The notes under the pieces are model-generated. The model made no database searches. It was not told where the DNA came from and was given only the letters and a program-made list of their open reading frames with translations. This document shows positions 26,265 through 36,043 of a stretch of DNA of 64,000 nucleotides, piece by piece. How positions within the stretch are numbered: the stretch's first letter is position 1; the number at the start of each line of letters is the position of its first letter. The position numbers were made by a program, and so were the translations under genes. Location of the stretch: positions 25,001 to 89,000 of the forward strand of contig NZ_CP150660.1 in NCBI RefSeq assembly GCF_038023995.1, read 5' to 3'. The DNA is from Polaribacter atrinae (GTDB lineage: Bacteria > Bacteroidota > Bacteroidia > Flavobacteriales > Flavobacteriaceae).

Positions 26265-26388
26265 AAATTTTGGAATAGAACATGTGTTGTTAATAACCTT
26301 ATAGCAAAACAATACTTTAGTAGTACTGATTGTGCGTTGTAAAATTTTTAAAAACTTTTAAAAGAGTAGTTGCTTTCTGTTGTTAACT

Positions 26389-26407
26389 ATAAGTTACTGT
26401 AACTTAT
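26389..26407. promoter_or_regulatory. 19-bp perfect palindrome, candidate regulator site
   Basis: ATAAGTTAC, a single central T, then GTAACTTAT. It lies about 185 bases upstream of the large surface protein gene. Its half-sites differ from those of the 26244 palindrome, so a second regulator would be needed. There is no T-run, so it is not a terminator. Confidence 0.4.
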
Positions 26408-26734
26408 AAAATAATTTTAAATTATTTCATGTTAAGCAGATTTTCTTGTTAACGATAAATACTTTTGCTATTTTAAATCTTAGCAGTAAGAGGAAATTGT
26501 CATTTAATATAGAACGAGTTATTTCCCTAAATAAGTACGTTCCTTTTAAATGTAATAACATAAAAGAAAAATTTGAAATGCAAAATTAGTTGTTTTTTTA
26601 TAAATAGAGTTACTAATAATTGTTAAAATATATAAAAAAAAACATACTCACAATATTGTTTTATAGAGGTTTAATTATTTTTCTTTTTATAAAATTAAAT
26701 TAGTATTGCAGAGTATTATTTTGATATATTTTAT

Positions 26735-26772
26735 AAAAAAAAACACCCTATTAAAATTATTTTAATAGGGTG
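26735..26772 (-). terminator. Terminator of the truncated type-C gene
   Basis: Arms CACCCTATTAAAA (26744-26756) and TTTTAATAGGGTG (26760-26772) are perfect. A long T-run follows on the minus strand. It lies about 50 bases behind the stop codon at 26822. Confidence 0.92.
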
Positions 26773-26821
26773 AAATTAATTTACTCTTTAAGTATAAAGT
26801 GCAAGTAATAAATTGGTGCTA

Positions 26822-29215
26822 CTACTCAAAAAGTACTTTTTTATTTATGTTACCTTTATCTGTATTCACTTTTACAATGTAGACGCCTGTTGGTAATTGT
26901 TTATAGATGTCTAGTTGGTAATCACTTTTTTGTTCTTTAATATTCCAAAGAATTACTTTTTTACCAAGAATATTAAATAACGCTATGTTATTAATTTCTA
27001 CATCATTGTTTTTAGAAATTACAATTTGGTTATTTTTATTGTCGGCATATACATTTGTATAGGTAGACAATAATTCGTCTTCAATACTAAGAACCGCGTC
27101 TTGTGCAGTGGTAAATGCTAAAACAAATCTATCTGTATAAGTACCTTTTTTTAATTGGTATGTAGCACTAACATCATTTATTTTTTGTGTTTTACCTGTT
27201 AATTTATCTTTTATATATATGTCTTGATTGATGTTTTTTATTTCATCAACATTTATAGTAATTATACTATTTTGGTTGACAACAATCTCTAAAGAAACTT
27301 CTAAATCATTAGAGATTTGTTGTACACCAGCAATAACATAGGTACTGTTGTTGTTAGGGAATTTCCAATAGAAGTCTGTAGCACTCATGTTATTCATTTC
27401 AGAATCATATCCTTTTTCATAATCAAAAGAGTTTGCTTTATCAAAAGAAATACCTATTTGACGATGTAAATTATTTCCTTCGTTATTAGAATAATTCATA
27501 CCTAATTTTAAGATTGGTAAGCCAGAATTTGATGTTTTTTCCGTTGTTTTCTTTTCACTTTTAAAGAAAACAGATTCACCAGATTCTTTTGTAATGTATT
27601 CTCTTTGACTATTGTTAAAAACAACTTTTCCATTTGTTGTATTCCCTTCAATGAAAAAACCTTGTCCAACAGCAATATATGGTTCTGGAGTTTTGTATTT
27701 GTCAGTGTATTCTTCACCACCTGTATTCGGAGCGCAAGAGATTTGTCCGTCTTCATCTTTAAAAACTACTTTGTCAACAAAAATACTATGGCCATCACTA
27801 CTAGAAGTCAATGTAACATTACTACCAGCTTCTATACATAAAGCAATTTTAATTTCTTTATATAATAAGCCAGTGTTAGGAAATGTAATTTCTCTTCTGT
27901 CTGTATTGTTAATTTTAATTTTTAATGTTTTATCATAAAAAGATGCATAAGTTATTCTTAATGAGTCTACACCTCTAGAAATATTAGGAAACGTAATATG
28001 GTCTTCATTATTTAAAGAAATTACAGAGAAACCAATCATTGGTATTGATATTTCAAATCCATCTCCTTCAAGGGCATCTTCTGCTTCTAAGGTATAATTT
28101 ACAGGTTCATTTTGGCTAGTAGCATTTGCTGCAGTAGCCATTGTTTTGTTTTGAGTAGCATAACCACCAATGTAACCTGCAAAATTATGCCCTGCAGTAC
28201 CTTCATCCTCATCTTCTCCTACATGTTGCCAAAAGTATAGCGTTCCTGTTATTGAATCTTCGTTATCTTCTATAAATTTTCTAGCATTCATTGCAGAAGG
28301 AAAAGGATTACCAATTAAGTAAGATTGTCCTGCGTTTATTTCATTAATAGTATTAAACTCACCATCATTTGGTGTCCCTACAAATGTGTAGTTTTGTTCT
28401 TGTCCTGGTCCTTTAAATATGTAACCATCTCCTTTATTTATAGCTCCGTCTTTATATTTGTGCTCCCAATTAGATCTACCGTTACTGCCTGCAGCATATG
28501 TATATACCCAATAATCTGCTAAAGAAATATCAGTACCATTCACTGCACCATCATATCCAGAAACAAAAGTAATTTCTTTTGGAGTATTAGTTATTGTTCC
28601 GTTTCTAAGAACAGTTTCTAAAGTATAGGTACTTTCCCCTAAAGTAGTTACTGGAGAACTCATATAGTTGTAACGATATATACTTGGTACTTCAGATTTT
28701 TGATCAACAAAAAGTAAACCAGAACCCGATACTGTACTTAAACTTGTATGTGTTTGTACTAATTGAGAAGTACCAGATAAACGTATGTTTCCGTTTAATT
28801 CGATATTATTAGTAACTACTAATAAATTATTTGTGACTAATAATTCTTTAGAAGTGTCTATTTTTAGTTTTCTAGCACTTAATATATCTGTTGTATGGTT
28901 GTAATCTTCATCTATTATAACATAACGAGATCTGTCTGGAAAACCATTATCCCAAGTTCCATCTAAATTTCTAGTAGTTTCTTTAATTCTGTGTAAACCA
29001 AGTAATGTGTTTGCATCGGTATTAGAGCTTAGTATTTCTGATATTAATAATTCTTGCGGATGTCTTCTTTGGATAATAGCTGTAGATATTGCACTATTTA
29101 CTACATCATAAGTAGCTATTGCATCATCTATAAATACACCCCACTCAGCAGCGTCATAATCTTTATTAGTATTAGTCGTTTCATCTATTCTTACAAATGA
29201 TGTTTTGTTGGTCAT
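26822..29215 (-). pseudogene. T9SS type-C surface protein, 5'-truncated
   Basis: The 797-residue frame begins inside a domain, at MTNKTSFVRIDE, and has no signal peptide. Homology to the 1500-residue neighbour starts even before this methionine: codons upstream read TNRYDVISN, matching ENRYDVVTS there. It then follows the neighbour through HPQELLISEI, TLLGLHRI, NGFPDRSRYV, IRLSGTSQLVQTHT, YNYMSSPVTT, the nested CBM6-like domain (YTLEAEDALEGDGF ... IFVDKVVFKD), PEPYIAVGQGFFIEG and the type-C sorting domain (NIALFNILGKK, PTGVYIVKVNTDKG, KKVLFE). About the first 800 residues of a full gene are missing. Homology stops around 29250-29275, where an inverted T9SS relic begins. Without a signal peptide the product could not be exported, so it is probably a pseudogene. 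Confidence 0.8.
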
Positions 29216-29252
29216 ATTTGAAATAACATCGTATCTGTTTGTCCATGAATAA

Positions 29253-29456
29253 GTTCCTGATAAAAATGAGCATGATTTAGAGCTAAAGAATGTGAAATTA
29301 TATAATCTTTTAGGACAGAAAATTGGTCAATGGAATAACTTAGATCAAAAAGCGAAACAACAAAGATTAAAAACAACTAAATTATCTGATGCTATCTACA
29401 TTATTAATATAGAAACAGATAAAGGTAAACTTTCAAAGAAAGTTGTATTAGAATAA
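29253..29456 (+). pseudogene. Inverted relic of a T9SS type-C sorting domain
   Basis: A plus-strand frame of 67 codons, opening right after a TAA at 29250-29252, reads as the very end of a type-C protein: VKLYNLLGQKIGQWNNL, then LSDAIYIINIETDKGKLSKK and VVLE before the stop. It aligns with the neighbours' NVALFNILGKKI..W, PTGIYVVKMDTNKGNINKK and VIIE. No start codon or body precedes it. Directly upstream lies the truncated gene in the opposite direction. A strong terminator (29483-29532) still follows. It is the 3' tail of a lost fourth family member. Confidence 0.8.
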
Positions 29457-29482
29457 ATTGTTGAGGTTTATTAGTTATTTTT

Positions 29483-29532
29483 AAATAGTTCTATTAATTT
29501 TTATTATAAAAATTAATAGAACTATTTTTTTT
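29483..29532 (+). terminator. Terminator behind the inverted sorting-domain relic
   Basis: A 20-base-class perfect stem: AAATAGTTCTATTAA (from 29483) pairs with TTAATAGAACTATTT (to 29527), with a minimal loop, followed by a T-run. It is preserved although its gene is gone. Confidence 0.88.
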
Positions 29533-29645
29533 AGAAGAGTTTGGTTATTAATTAAAAAAAAAAGACCATTCTTATCTTCAAAAATGATGAATTTCTCCAT
29601 TATTAATATGGATTTCTGTATTTTCGTTTTTTATATTTTTTAAAA

Positions 29646-31742
29646 TTGAATTTAAACTACCCAATAACATATATTAAAGGAATTAGTGTACAAAGAGCAT
29701 CGCTTATGTATACAGAATTGGGTATAAAAACGTGTAACGATTTACTCAATTTTTTTCCCAATAGATATATCGATAAAACTACTTTTTACGCAATAAAAGA
29801 CTTGCAGCCAAATTCTTCAGAGGTTCAAATTGTAGGTAAAATTACACGCGTAAAATCGGTAGCTCAAAAAAGAGGTAGTAGATTGGTGGCCACCTTTCAG
29901 GATGCTACTGGAAGCATGGAGTTGGTTTGGTTTAAAGGACAAAAATGGATTAAAGATGCGCTAAAAATTAATGAACCTTACGTGGTTTATGGTAAGCTGA
30001 ATCATTATAATGGTAATTTTAGTATTCCGCACCCAGAGTTAGAGTTGGTGGTAGAATACAAAAAAAAGTTGCAAACCAAAATGCAACCTGTGTACCCGTC
30101 TACAGAAAGACTTGTGAACTCTGGTGTTTCTAATAAATTAATGAGAACGTATGTTCAGCATTTATTACAACAGTTTTTCGAAGTAATTACAGAAACATTA
30201 TCACAAGAAATAATAGACAATTTTAAATTGATGTCTAAACGAGATGCTTTGCTAAATGCACATTTTCCTAAAAGTCAAGAAAATTTAGCGAAGGCTCAAA
30301 ATCGATTAAAATTTGAAGAATTATTTTTTATTCAATTACAATTATTACGAAAAAAACTCATTAACAAAACAAAAATAAAAGGCTTTGTTTTTGAAAACGT
30401 GAGCGATTATTTTAATACATTTTATAAAGACCATTTACCATTCAACCTAACGAATGCTCAAAAAAGAGTATTAAAAGAAATTCGAAAAGATGTGGCTTCT
30501 GGTGCTCACATGAATCGCCTTTTACAAGGAGATGTTGGTTCCGGAAAAACCATTGCAGCCCTATTAACCATGCTTATGGCAATAGATAATGGTTACCAGG
30601 CAACCATTATGGCACCAACAGAAATTTTAGCAACGCAACATTACCACGCAATTTCAGAAATGTTGAAAGACATGGATATAAATGTAGATTTATTAACAGG
30701 ATCTGTTAGGGTAAAAAAACGAAGAGAAATTCATGCGAATTTAGAAGATGGAACTTTACATATTTTGATAGGAACACACGCTTTGTTAGAAGATAAAGTA
30801 AAGTTTAAAAACCTAGGAATTGCAATTATTGATGAGCAACACAGATTTGGAGTTGCACAAAGAGCTAAATTGTGGACCAAAAATATTTTGCCGCCCCATA
30901 TTTTAGTAATGACGGCAACACCAATACCAAGAACATTGGCTATGTCTGTATATGGAGATTTAGATATTTCTGTGATAGATGAATTACCTCCAGGAAGAAA
31001 AGAAGTGAAAACGGTACATAGATATGATAGCAACCGTTTGGCTGTTTTTAAATTTATGAGAGATGAAATTGAAAAAGGACGACAAGTATATGTTGTGTAT
31101 CCTTTAATTCAAGAGTCTGAAGCCATGGATTATAAAGATTTAATGGATGGTTATGAAAGTATTTCAAGAGATTTTCCAACGCCAAAATATCAAATAAGTA
31201 TTGTACACGGTAAAATGAAACCTGCAGATAAAGAACATGAGATGCAGCGTTTTGTAAAAGGAGAAACACAAATTATGGTGGCTACAACCGTAATAGAAGT
31301 TGGAGTAAATGTGCCTAATGCAAGTGTTATGATTATTGAGAGTTCAGAACGATTTGGGCTTTCTCAATTACATCAATTAAGAGGAAGAGTAGGACGTGGA
31401 GGAGACCAAAGTTATTGTATTTTACTTTCTAGTTATAAATTGTCTGAAGAAGGGAAAACACGATTAAAAACCATGGTAGATACTACCGATGGTTTCAAAA
31501 TTGCTGAAGTAGATTTAAAATTACGTGGTCCAGGTAACTTAATGGGTACGCAACAAAGTGGTGTTTTAAACCTTAAAATTGCTGACGTTGTAAAGGATTC
31601 TAAAATTTTAGTTGCCGCAAGAAATACGGCAATTAGTGTTTTACAAGAGGATTCTAATTTATCGCAACCAGCAAACATCAATATTAAAAAAGCATATGTA
31701 GAATTGTCTAAAAATTCTAAAATTTGGAGCGAGATTAGTTAG
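29646..31742 (+). CDS. recG: ATP-dependent DNA helicase RecG
   Basis: A 698-residue protein of normal RecG length. The start is a TTG at 29646, since the next in-frame methionine (MYTELG) would remove the conserved N-terminal YPITYIKGISV. It has a wedge/OB-fold domain (about 50-150: VGKITRVKSVAQKRGSRLVATFQD), the Walker A motif GDVGSGKT, a DEAH-like box IDEQHRFGV, MTATPIPRTLA, and helicase C motifs (VATTVIEVGVNVPNASVMII, QLHQLRGRVGRG). It ends with the RecG-specific segment DLKLRGPGNLMGTQQSG. It reverses stalled replication forks and processes Holliday junctions. Its stop lies 8 bases inside the convergent MFS gene. Confidence 0.97.
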   Translation: MNLNYPITYIKGISVQRASLMYTELGIKTCNDLLNFFPNRYIDKTTFYAIKDLQPNSSEVQIVGKITRVKSVAQKRGSRLVATFQDATGSMELVWFKGQKWIKDALKINEPYVVYGKLNHYNGNFSIPHPELELVVEYKKKLQTKMQPVYPSTERLVNSGVSNKLMRTYVQHLLQQFFEVITETLSQEIIDNFKLMSKRDALLNAHFPKSQENLAKAQNRLKFEELFFIQLQLLRKKLINKTKIKGFVFENVSDYFNTFYKDHLPFNLTNAQKRVLKEIRKDVASGAHMNRLLQGDVGSGKTIAALLTMLMAIDNGYQATIMAPTEILATQHYHAISEMLKDMDINVDLLTGSVRVKKRREIHANLEDGTLHILIGTHALLEDKVKFKNLGIAIIDEQHRFGVAQRAKLWTKNILPPHILVMTATPIPRTLAMSVYGDLDISVIDELPPGRKEVKTVHRYDSNRLAVFKFMRDEIEKGRQVYVVYPLIQESEAMDYKDLMDGYESISRDFPTPKYQISIVHGKMKPADKEHEMQRFVKGETQIMVATTVIEVGVNVPNASVMIIESSERFGLSQLHQLRGRVGRGGDQSYCILLSSYKLSEEGKTRLKTMVDTTDGFKIAEVDLKLRGPGNLMGTQQSGVLNLKIADVVKDSKILVAARNTAISVLQEDSNLSQPANINIKKAYVELSKNSKIWSEIS

Positions 31743-32889
31743 ATTTCTTTAGTAAAACCAAGTAGTAATAAGAAAAGCAAATACCTATTGCTACCATACC
31801 AACTCCAATAAGTAGTGGCGAATTGTAGGCATAACCATACGTAATTGGTAATCCGCCAAAAAAAGCACCCATAGTATTTCCTAAATTAAAACTAGACTGA
31901 CCGCCTGCAGCAGCAATACTTTCTGATCCTTCCGCAGAATCTATTAAAAGCATTTGTATTGGTGATGAACAACTAAAAGCAGCAACGCCAGTAATAAATG
32001 CCATTGCATAACTCATAAACGGAATGTGGGCGGTAAAATAGATGATAATTAAACAGAGCATCATAAATATAAAAGAAACCGTAACTGTTTTTTGAGGGGT
32101 AATTTTATCTGCTAACTTTCCTCCTAAAAGGTTTCCTATAATCATTCCCAAGCCAACTAAAACCATAACAAACGGAATTCCGTCTTCATGAACTTTGGTA
32201 ATTTCCGTCATTAAAGGTGCTATATAACTTAACCAAGCAAATAACCCACCAGTTCCTATAGAAACCATACCAATAATAACCCAAGCTTTTTTTGTTTTAA
32301 AATACCCCAATTGACTTTTTTTACTAACTTGTGATAAAGGTTGCATTTTAGGAATCCATAAATAAATAGAAAGCATCGATAATAAACCGAATAGACTTAT
32401 TATTAAATAGGTGTATCTCCAAGAAAAATGATGCCCTATATAAGTACCTAAAGGAACACCAATAAGGTTTGCAATGGTCATACCAGTAACCATTATTGCA
32501 ATTGCTTGTGCTTTTTTACCTTTATCTGCAAATTTTGCGGCAACTACAGAACCAACTCCAAAAAATGCACCATGTGGCAAACCTGCCATAAACCTTGATA
32601 TTAATAAAACAGAATAAATAGGTGAAACAGCAAATAATCCGTTAAAAACAGCAAACAATAACATTAGAAAAATTAATACTTTTCTAGGTGAATATTTAGC
32701 AGTGAATAAGACTAAAATAGGAGAACCAATAACAACGCCTAAAGCGTATAAAGAAATTAAATGTCCTGCAGACGGAATATCAATATTTAAGTCTTTAGCA
32801 ATATCAGGTAGAATTCCCATCATTGTAAACTCTGTCATTCCTATAGCAAAAGTTCCTAATGCTAATGATAATAAACTTTTCTTAATCAT
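31735..32889 (-). CDS. MFS transporter, DHA1/AraJ-like
   Basis: A 384-residue, 12-segment major facilitator. Near the start is LGTFAIGMTEFTMMGILPDIA, typical of the sugar-efflux and drug-efflux AraJ/YdhP group. The loop motif between segments 2 and 3 is TAKYSPRKVLIF (motif A like), and VTGMTIANLIGVPLGTYIG corresponds to the segment 5 antiporter motif. It most likely exports small molecules or drugs by proton antiport. The substrate cannot be told. It is monocistronic and convergent with recG, with an 8-base overlap and no terminator between them. A -7 box lies at 32924-32931. Confidence 0.85.
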   Translation of the reverse strand: MIKKSLLSLALGTFAIGMTEFTMMGILPDIAKDLNIDIPSAGHLISLYALGVVIGSPILVLFTAKYSPRKVLIFLMLLFAVFNGLFAVSPIYSVLLISRFMAGLPHGAFFGVGSVVAAKFADKGKKAQAIAIMVTGMTIANLIGVPLGTYIGHHFSWRYTYLIISLFGLLSMLSIYLWIPKMQPLSQVSKKSQLGYFKTKKAWVIIGMVSIGTGGLFAWLSYIAPLMTEITKVHEDGIPFVMVLVGLGMIIGNLLGGKLADKITPQKTVTVSFIFMMLCLIIIYFTAHIPFMSYAMAFITGVAAFSCSSPIQMLLIDSAEGSESIAAAGGQSSFNLGNTMGAFFGGLPITYGYAYNSPLLIGVGMVAIGICFSYYYLVLLKKSN

Positions 32890-32923
32890 ATAATTTTTTT
32901 GACACCCTTTTATAAAAGTATGG

Positions 32924-32931
32924 CAAAAGTA
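32924..32931 (-). promoter_or_regulatory. Promoter -7 box of the MFS transporter
   Basis: The minus-strand TACTTTTG fits TAnnTTTG and ends 34 bases before the ATG at 32889. Confidence 0.4.
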
Positions 32932-33192
32932 CTACATGTTATGTTCCTAAGAAGAATCTAATCTGATAGATTTATAAACTTTTTAATGTTAGTTATTAAT
33001 CTTAAAAAAGTATAATATTTGGCTATAATTACTAAGATTTAACTCTATTTATAAGGTGTTTACGTAACAGCTATTTCTCTTGATAGAGAATTTAATTATA
33101 TTTTTAAAATCTTAGCAAACTTCTAACAAATTCCATTTCGTCATTCTCTTTAAAGTGTCTATCTTTATCGGCTGTAAATAGTCACTTATTTA
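32932..33192. other. Divergent region between MFS gene and cysS
   Basis: Intergenic DNA that must hold the cysS promoter. No T-box leader, riboswitch or coding frame is recognised. Confidence 0.4.
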
Positions 33193-34671
33193 ATGGAACT
33201 GTACAAAGAAAATCAACTAAAAGTATACAACTCTTTAACCAAATCTAAAGAGGATTTTAAAACCATAACAGACGGATACGTAGGTATGTATGTTTGTGGT
33301 CCAACCGTTTATAGCAACGCACATTTAGGTAATGTTAGAACCTTTATGTTTTTTGATGTTGTGTATAGATACTTATTGCATTTAGGGTATAAAGTGCGTT
33401 ATGTACGTAATATTACCGATGCAGGTCATTTAGAAAACGATGCAGATGAAGGCGAAGATAAAATTGCAAGAAAAGCACGTTTAGAACAAATTGAGCCGAT
33501 GGAAGTTGTACAAAGGTACACGGTAGACTTTCATGACGTTTTAAAAAATTACAATTTTTTACCACCAAGCATAGAACCAACTGCAACAGGACATATTGTT
33601 GAGCAGATAGAAATGATTAAAGAAATCATAGAAAAAGGTTTTGCTTATGAGGTAAATGGATCTGTATATTTTGATGTACATGAGTACAATAAAAAAGAGA
33701 ATTATGGTATTCTATCCGGAAGAAAAGTAGAGGATTTATTACATAATTCAAGAACTTTAGATGGGCAATCAGATAAGAAAAACCCACAAGATTTTGCCCT
33801 TTGGAAAAAAGCGGATGAAAAACATATTATGCGTTGGCCTTCTCCTTGGAGCGATGGTTTTCCGGGGTGGCATTTAGAATGTTCTGTAATGAGTACAAAA
33901 TATTTAGGCGAAAGTTTTGATATTCACGGTGGTGGAATGGATTTAAAATTTCCGCACCACGAATGTGAAATTGCACAATCTAAAACATGTAGTGGAGTTA
34001 CTCCTGTAAATTATTGGATGCACACAAATATGCTTTCTTTAAATGGACAAAGAATGGCAAAATCTACAGGGAATTTTATTTTACCAAATGAAATTTTATC
34101 TGGAGAAAATACGATTTTACCAAAACCATTTTCTGCAAGTGTAGTTCGTTTCTTTAACATGCAAGCCAATTATAGAAGTATTTTAGACTTTTCTGGAGAT
34201 GCATTAGAAGCATCAGAAAAAGGACATTCTAAATTGATGGAAGCGGTTAATTTCTTAGATAAGATAGAAGCAGGAAAAACATCTACGTTTGATGTGCAAA
34301 AATGGAAGAAGGATTGTTATGCTGCAATGAATGACGATTTTAATACACCAATGTTAATTCCTCAATTATTTGAAGCTGTAAAGGTTGTAAATCAAATTAA
34401 AGAACATAAAGCAAGTTTAACGGCAGATGATTTAGCTGAATTTAAAACAACAATTAACGCATTTGTTTTTGATGTTTTAGGGTTGATGAATGAAAATTCT
34501 CAAGACAATTCAGAAAAAATAAATGGCGTAGTAGAATTGTTGATTAAATTAAGAAAAGAAGCAAGAGAAAATAAAGATTGGGCCTTGTCAGATCAGATTA
34601 GAGATGAATTAATTGCATTAGGAATTCAACTAAAAGATGGTAAAGAAGGAACCACTTTTTTAATCAATTAA
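33193..34671 (+). CDS. cysS: Cysteine-tRNA ligase
   Basis: A 492-residue class I aminoacyl-tRNA synthetase. Visible: the zinc and active-site start [19 protein letters not shown] (about 29-48, with HLGN as the HIGH motif), further zinc ligands in WHLECSVMS and [23 protein letters not shown], and the KMSKS-type loop RMAKSTGNF (about 295-303). The C-terminal DALR and anticodon-binding parts follow ([22 protein letters not shown]). It charges tRNA-Cys. Length is in the usual range. The gene precedes yidD and lgt on the same strand, with short gaps holding dispersed repeats. Confidence 0.97.
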   Translation: MELYKENQLKVYNSLTKSKEDFKTITDGYVGMYVCGPTVYSNAHLGNVRTFMFFDVVYRYLLHLGYKVRYVRNITDAGHLENDADEGEDKIARKARLEQIEPMEVVQRYTVDFHDVLKNYNFLPPSIEPTATGHIVEQIEMIKEIIEKGFAYEVNGSVYFDVHEYNKKENYGILSGRKVEDLLHNSRTLDGQSDKKNPQDFALWKKADEKHIMRWPSPWSDGFPGWHLECSVMSTKYLGESFDIHGGGMDLKFPHHECEIAQSKTCSGVTPVNYWMHTNMLSLNGQRMAKSTGNFILPNEILSGENTILPKPFSASVVRFFNMQANYRSILDFSGDALEASEKGHSKLMEAVNFLDKIEAGKTSTFDVQKWKKDCYAAMNDDFNTPMLIPQLFEAVKVVNQIKEHKASLTADDLAEFKTTINAFVFDVLGLMNENSQDNSEKINGVVELLIKLRKEARENKDWALSDQIRDELIALGIQLKDGKEGTTFLIN

Positions 34672-34714
34672 GAGGTAATTACGAATTATGAATTTCAAGT
34701 TTTTGAGTGTGATT

Positions 34715-34749
34715 GTCATTTCGAAATAAGAACGATTGAGAAATCTCAT
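34715..34749 (+). repeat. Dispersed repeat, GTCATTTCGAAA family, single copy
   Basis: It begins GTCATTTCGAAATAAGAACG and ends GATTGAGAAATCTCAT. Related units occur at 50037-50073, 50105-50138 and 50183-50224. Function unknown; such units are common between flavobacterial genes. Confidence 0.6.
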
Positions 34750-34787
34750 AATCAGGATGTATTCATTTAATTCTTAAAGTTTAATCA

Positions 34788-35021
34788 TTGAAAAAAATAC
34801 TGTCTTTTCCATTTATATTGCTAGTTCGTTTTTATCAAACCGCAATTTCACCATTTACACCAGCAACTTGTAGATACAGTCCTACGTGTTCACACTACAC
34901 AATTGAGGCTTTGCAAAAACATGGTTTGTTTTCTGGGGGATGGTTAGCATTAAAAAGAATTTTTAGTTGTCACCCTTGGGGAGGAAGTGGTTATGATCCT
35001 GTTCCAGAAAAGAAAGAATAA
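34788..35021 (+). CDS. yidD: Membrane protein insertion efficiency factor YidD
   Basis: A 77-residue protein of the YidD (DUF37) family. The body is [19 protein letters not shown], the family signature [19 protein letters not shown] with its conserved cysteines, then [25 protein letters not shown]. It helps YidC insert proteins into the inner membrane. The start is a TTG at 34788; no ATG is available near the N-terminus. The next gene is lgt, which also serves envelope biogenesis. Confidence 0.95.
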   Translation: MKKILSFPFILLVRFYQTAISPFTPATCRYSPTCSHYTIEALQKHGLFSGGWLALKRIFSCHPWGGSGYDPVPEKKE

Positions 35022-35030
35022 TAATTGTTA

Positions 35031-35097
35031 CCTCGAGCGCAGTCGAGAGGTTTTTTATAAATTGTAGTTAATAATGAGGTCTCGACTGCGCTCGACC
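35031..35097. repeat. Inverted pair of CTCGAGCGCAGTCGAG units
   Basis: TCGAGCGCAGTCGAGA (35033-35048) is repeated in perfect inverse as TCTCGACTGCGCTCGA (35080-35095), 31 bases apart. Each arm is itself a small hairpin (CTCGA...TCGAG). The first is followed by TTTTTT and could end the yidD transcript. The units are much GC-richer than their surroundings. This is a dispersed intergenic repeat type, of unknown function. Confidence 0.7.
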
Positions 35098-35117
35098 AGA
35101 CTTAGAATAAGAAAAAT

Positions 35118-35963
35118 ATGAGCTTTTTAGCAATTACATGGAATCCTTCTATAGGAATAGATTTAGGTTTTTTTACCGTTCGTTGGTACAGTTTAATGTT
35201 TGTAGCCGCATTTTTATTAGGTTTACGACTAATGAAAAAAATCTATGTAGAAGATAAAATTCCGCAAGAGAAATTAGATGTGTTATTTATGTATGTCTTT
35301 GTTTCTATGCTTGTTGGTATGCGTTTAGGAGATGTGTTTTTCTATAGTTGGTCTTATTATCAGAATCATTTATTAGAAATATTTTTACCGATAAAAGAAA
35401 GTGCAAACGACTCTTTATTTGGTATTATTAAAGGATGGAAATTTACTGGTTTTACTGGTTTTGCAAGTCATGGAGCAGCAATTGGTATTCCTATTGCTAT
35501 GTTCTTTTATGCAAAAAAACACTTACAAAAACCTTGGTTATTTATCTTAGATAGATTGGCTATAATGGTTGCCTTGGCTGGTTTTTTTATCCGTTTAGGT
35601 AATTTTTTCAATTCAGAAATTTATGGAAAAGCAACAGGTTCTAGTTTTGGAGTAATTTTTAAAGCAGCAGGAGAAACAGTACCAAGACACCCTACACAAT
35701 TGTATGAAGCATTTAGTTACTTAGCATTGTTTTTTGTGATGTGGCATTTATTCTGGAAAACAGACAAAAAAGAACAAACAGGATACCTTTTTGGTCTTTT
35801 TATGATAGTACTTTGGTCTTTAAGATTCTTTATAGAATTCTTAAAAGAGGCACAAGTAGATGGAAGAGAAGATTGGATTTTAAACTCTTTAAATACGGGG
35901 CAAGTTTTAAGTATACCTCTAGTTTTAATAGGTTTATGGTTGATGCTAAGGAAGAAAAAATAG
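35118..35963 (+). CDS. lgt: Prolipoprotein diacylglyceryl transferase
   Basis: A 281-residue, seven-segment inner-membrane enzyme. It transfers diacylglycerol from phosphatidylglycerol to the lipobox cysteine of prolipoproteins. Visible: the N-terminal VRWYSLMF, GMRLGDVFFYSW, the region FTGFASHGAAIGI, the Lgt signature RLGNFFNSEIYG (about 172-183) and RHPTQLYEAFSYL. Length is normal. At least three lipoproteins in this window (57654, 62309, 63301) would be its substrates. Confidence 0.96.
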   Translation: MSFLAITWNPSIGIDLGFFTVRWYSLMFVAAFLLGLRLMKKIYVEDKIPQEKLDVLFMYVFVSMLVGMRLGDVFFYSWSYYQNHLLEIFLPIKESANDSLFGIIKGWKFTGFTGFASHGAAIGIPIAMFFYAKKHLQKPWLFILDRLAIMVALAGFFIRLGNFFNSEIYGKATGSSFGVIFKAAGETVPRHPTQLYEAFSYLALFFVMWHLFWKTDKKEQTGYLFGLFMIVLWSLRFFIEFLKEAQVDGREDWILNSLNTGQVLSIPLVLIGLWLMLRKKK

Positions 35964-36043
35964 TTTGATTATCTAAAAAATTAACATTTTTTTTGTAGAT
36001 TTATTGTTAAGCTCTTCAAATCCTTAATAGATTTAGTTCAACT

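Larger units (their letters stand above)
26205..26734. other. Upstream control region of the large surface protein
   Basis: About 530 AT-rich bases without a gene. Two perfect inverted repeats stand out (26244-26264 and 26389-26407), listed separately. No clear TAnnTTTG box was found close to the start codon. Confidence 0.5.

Noticed and set aside
26744-26772. Possible operator palindrome
   Set aside because: The T-run on the minus strand and its position behind a stop codon make it a terminator.
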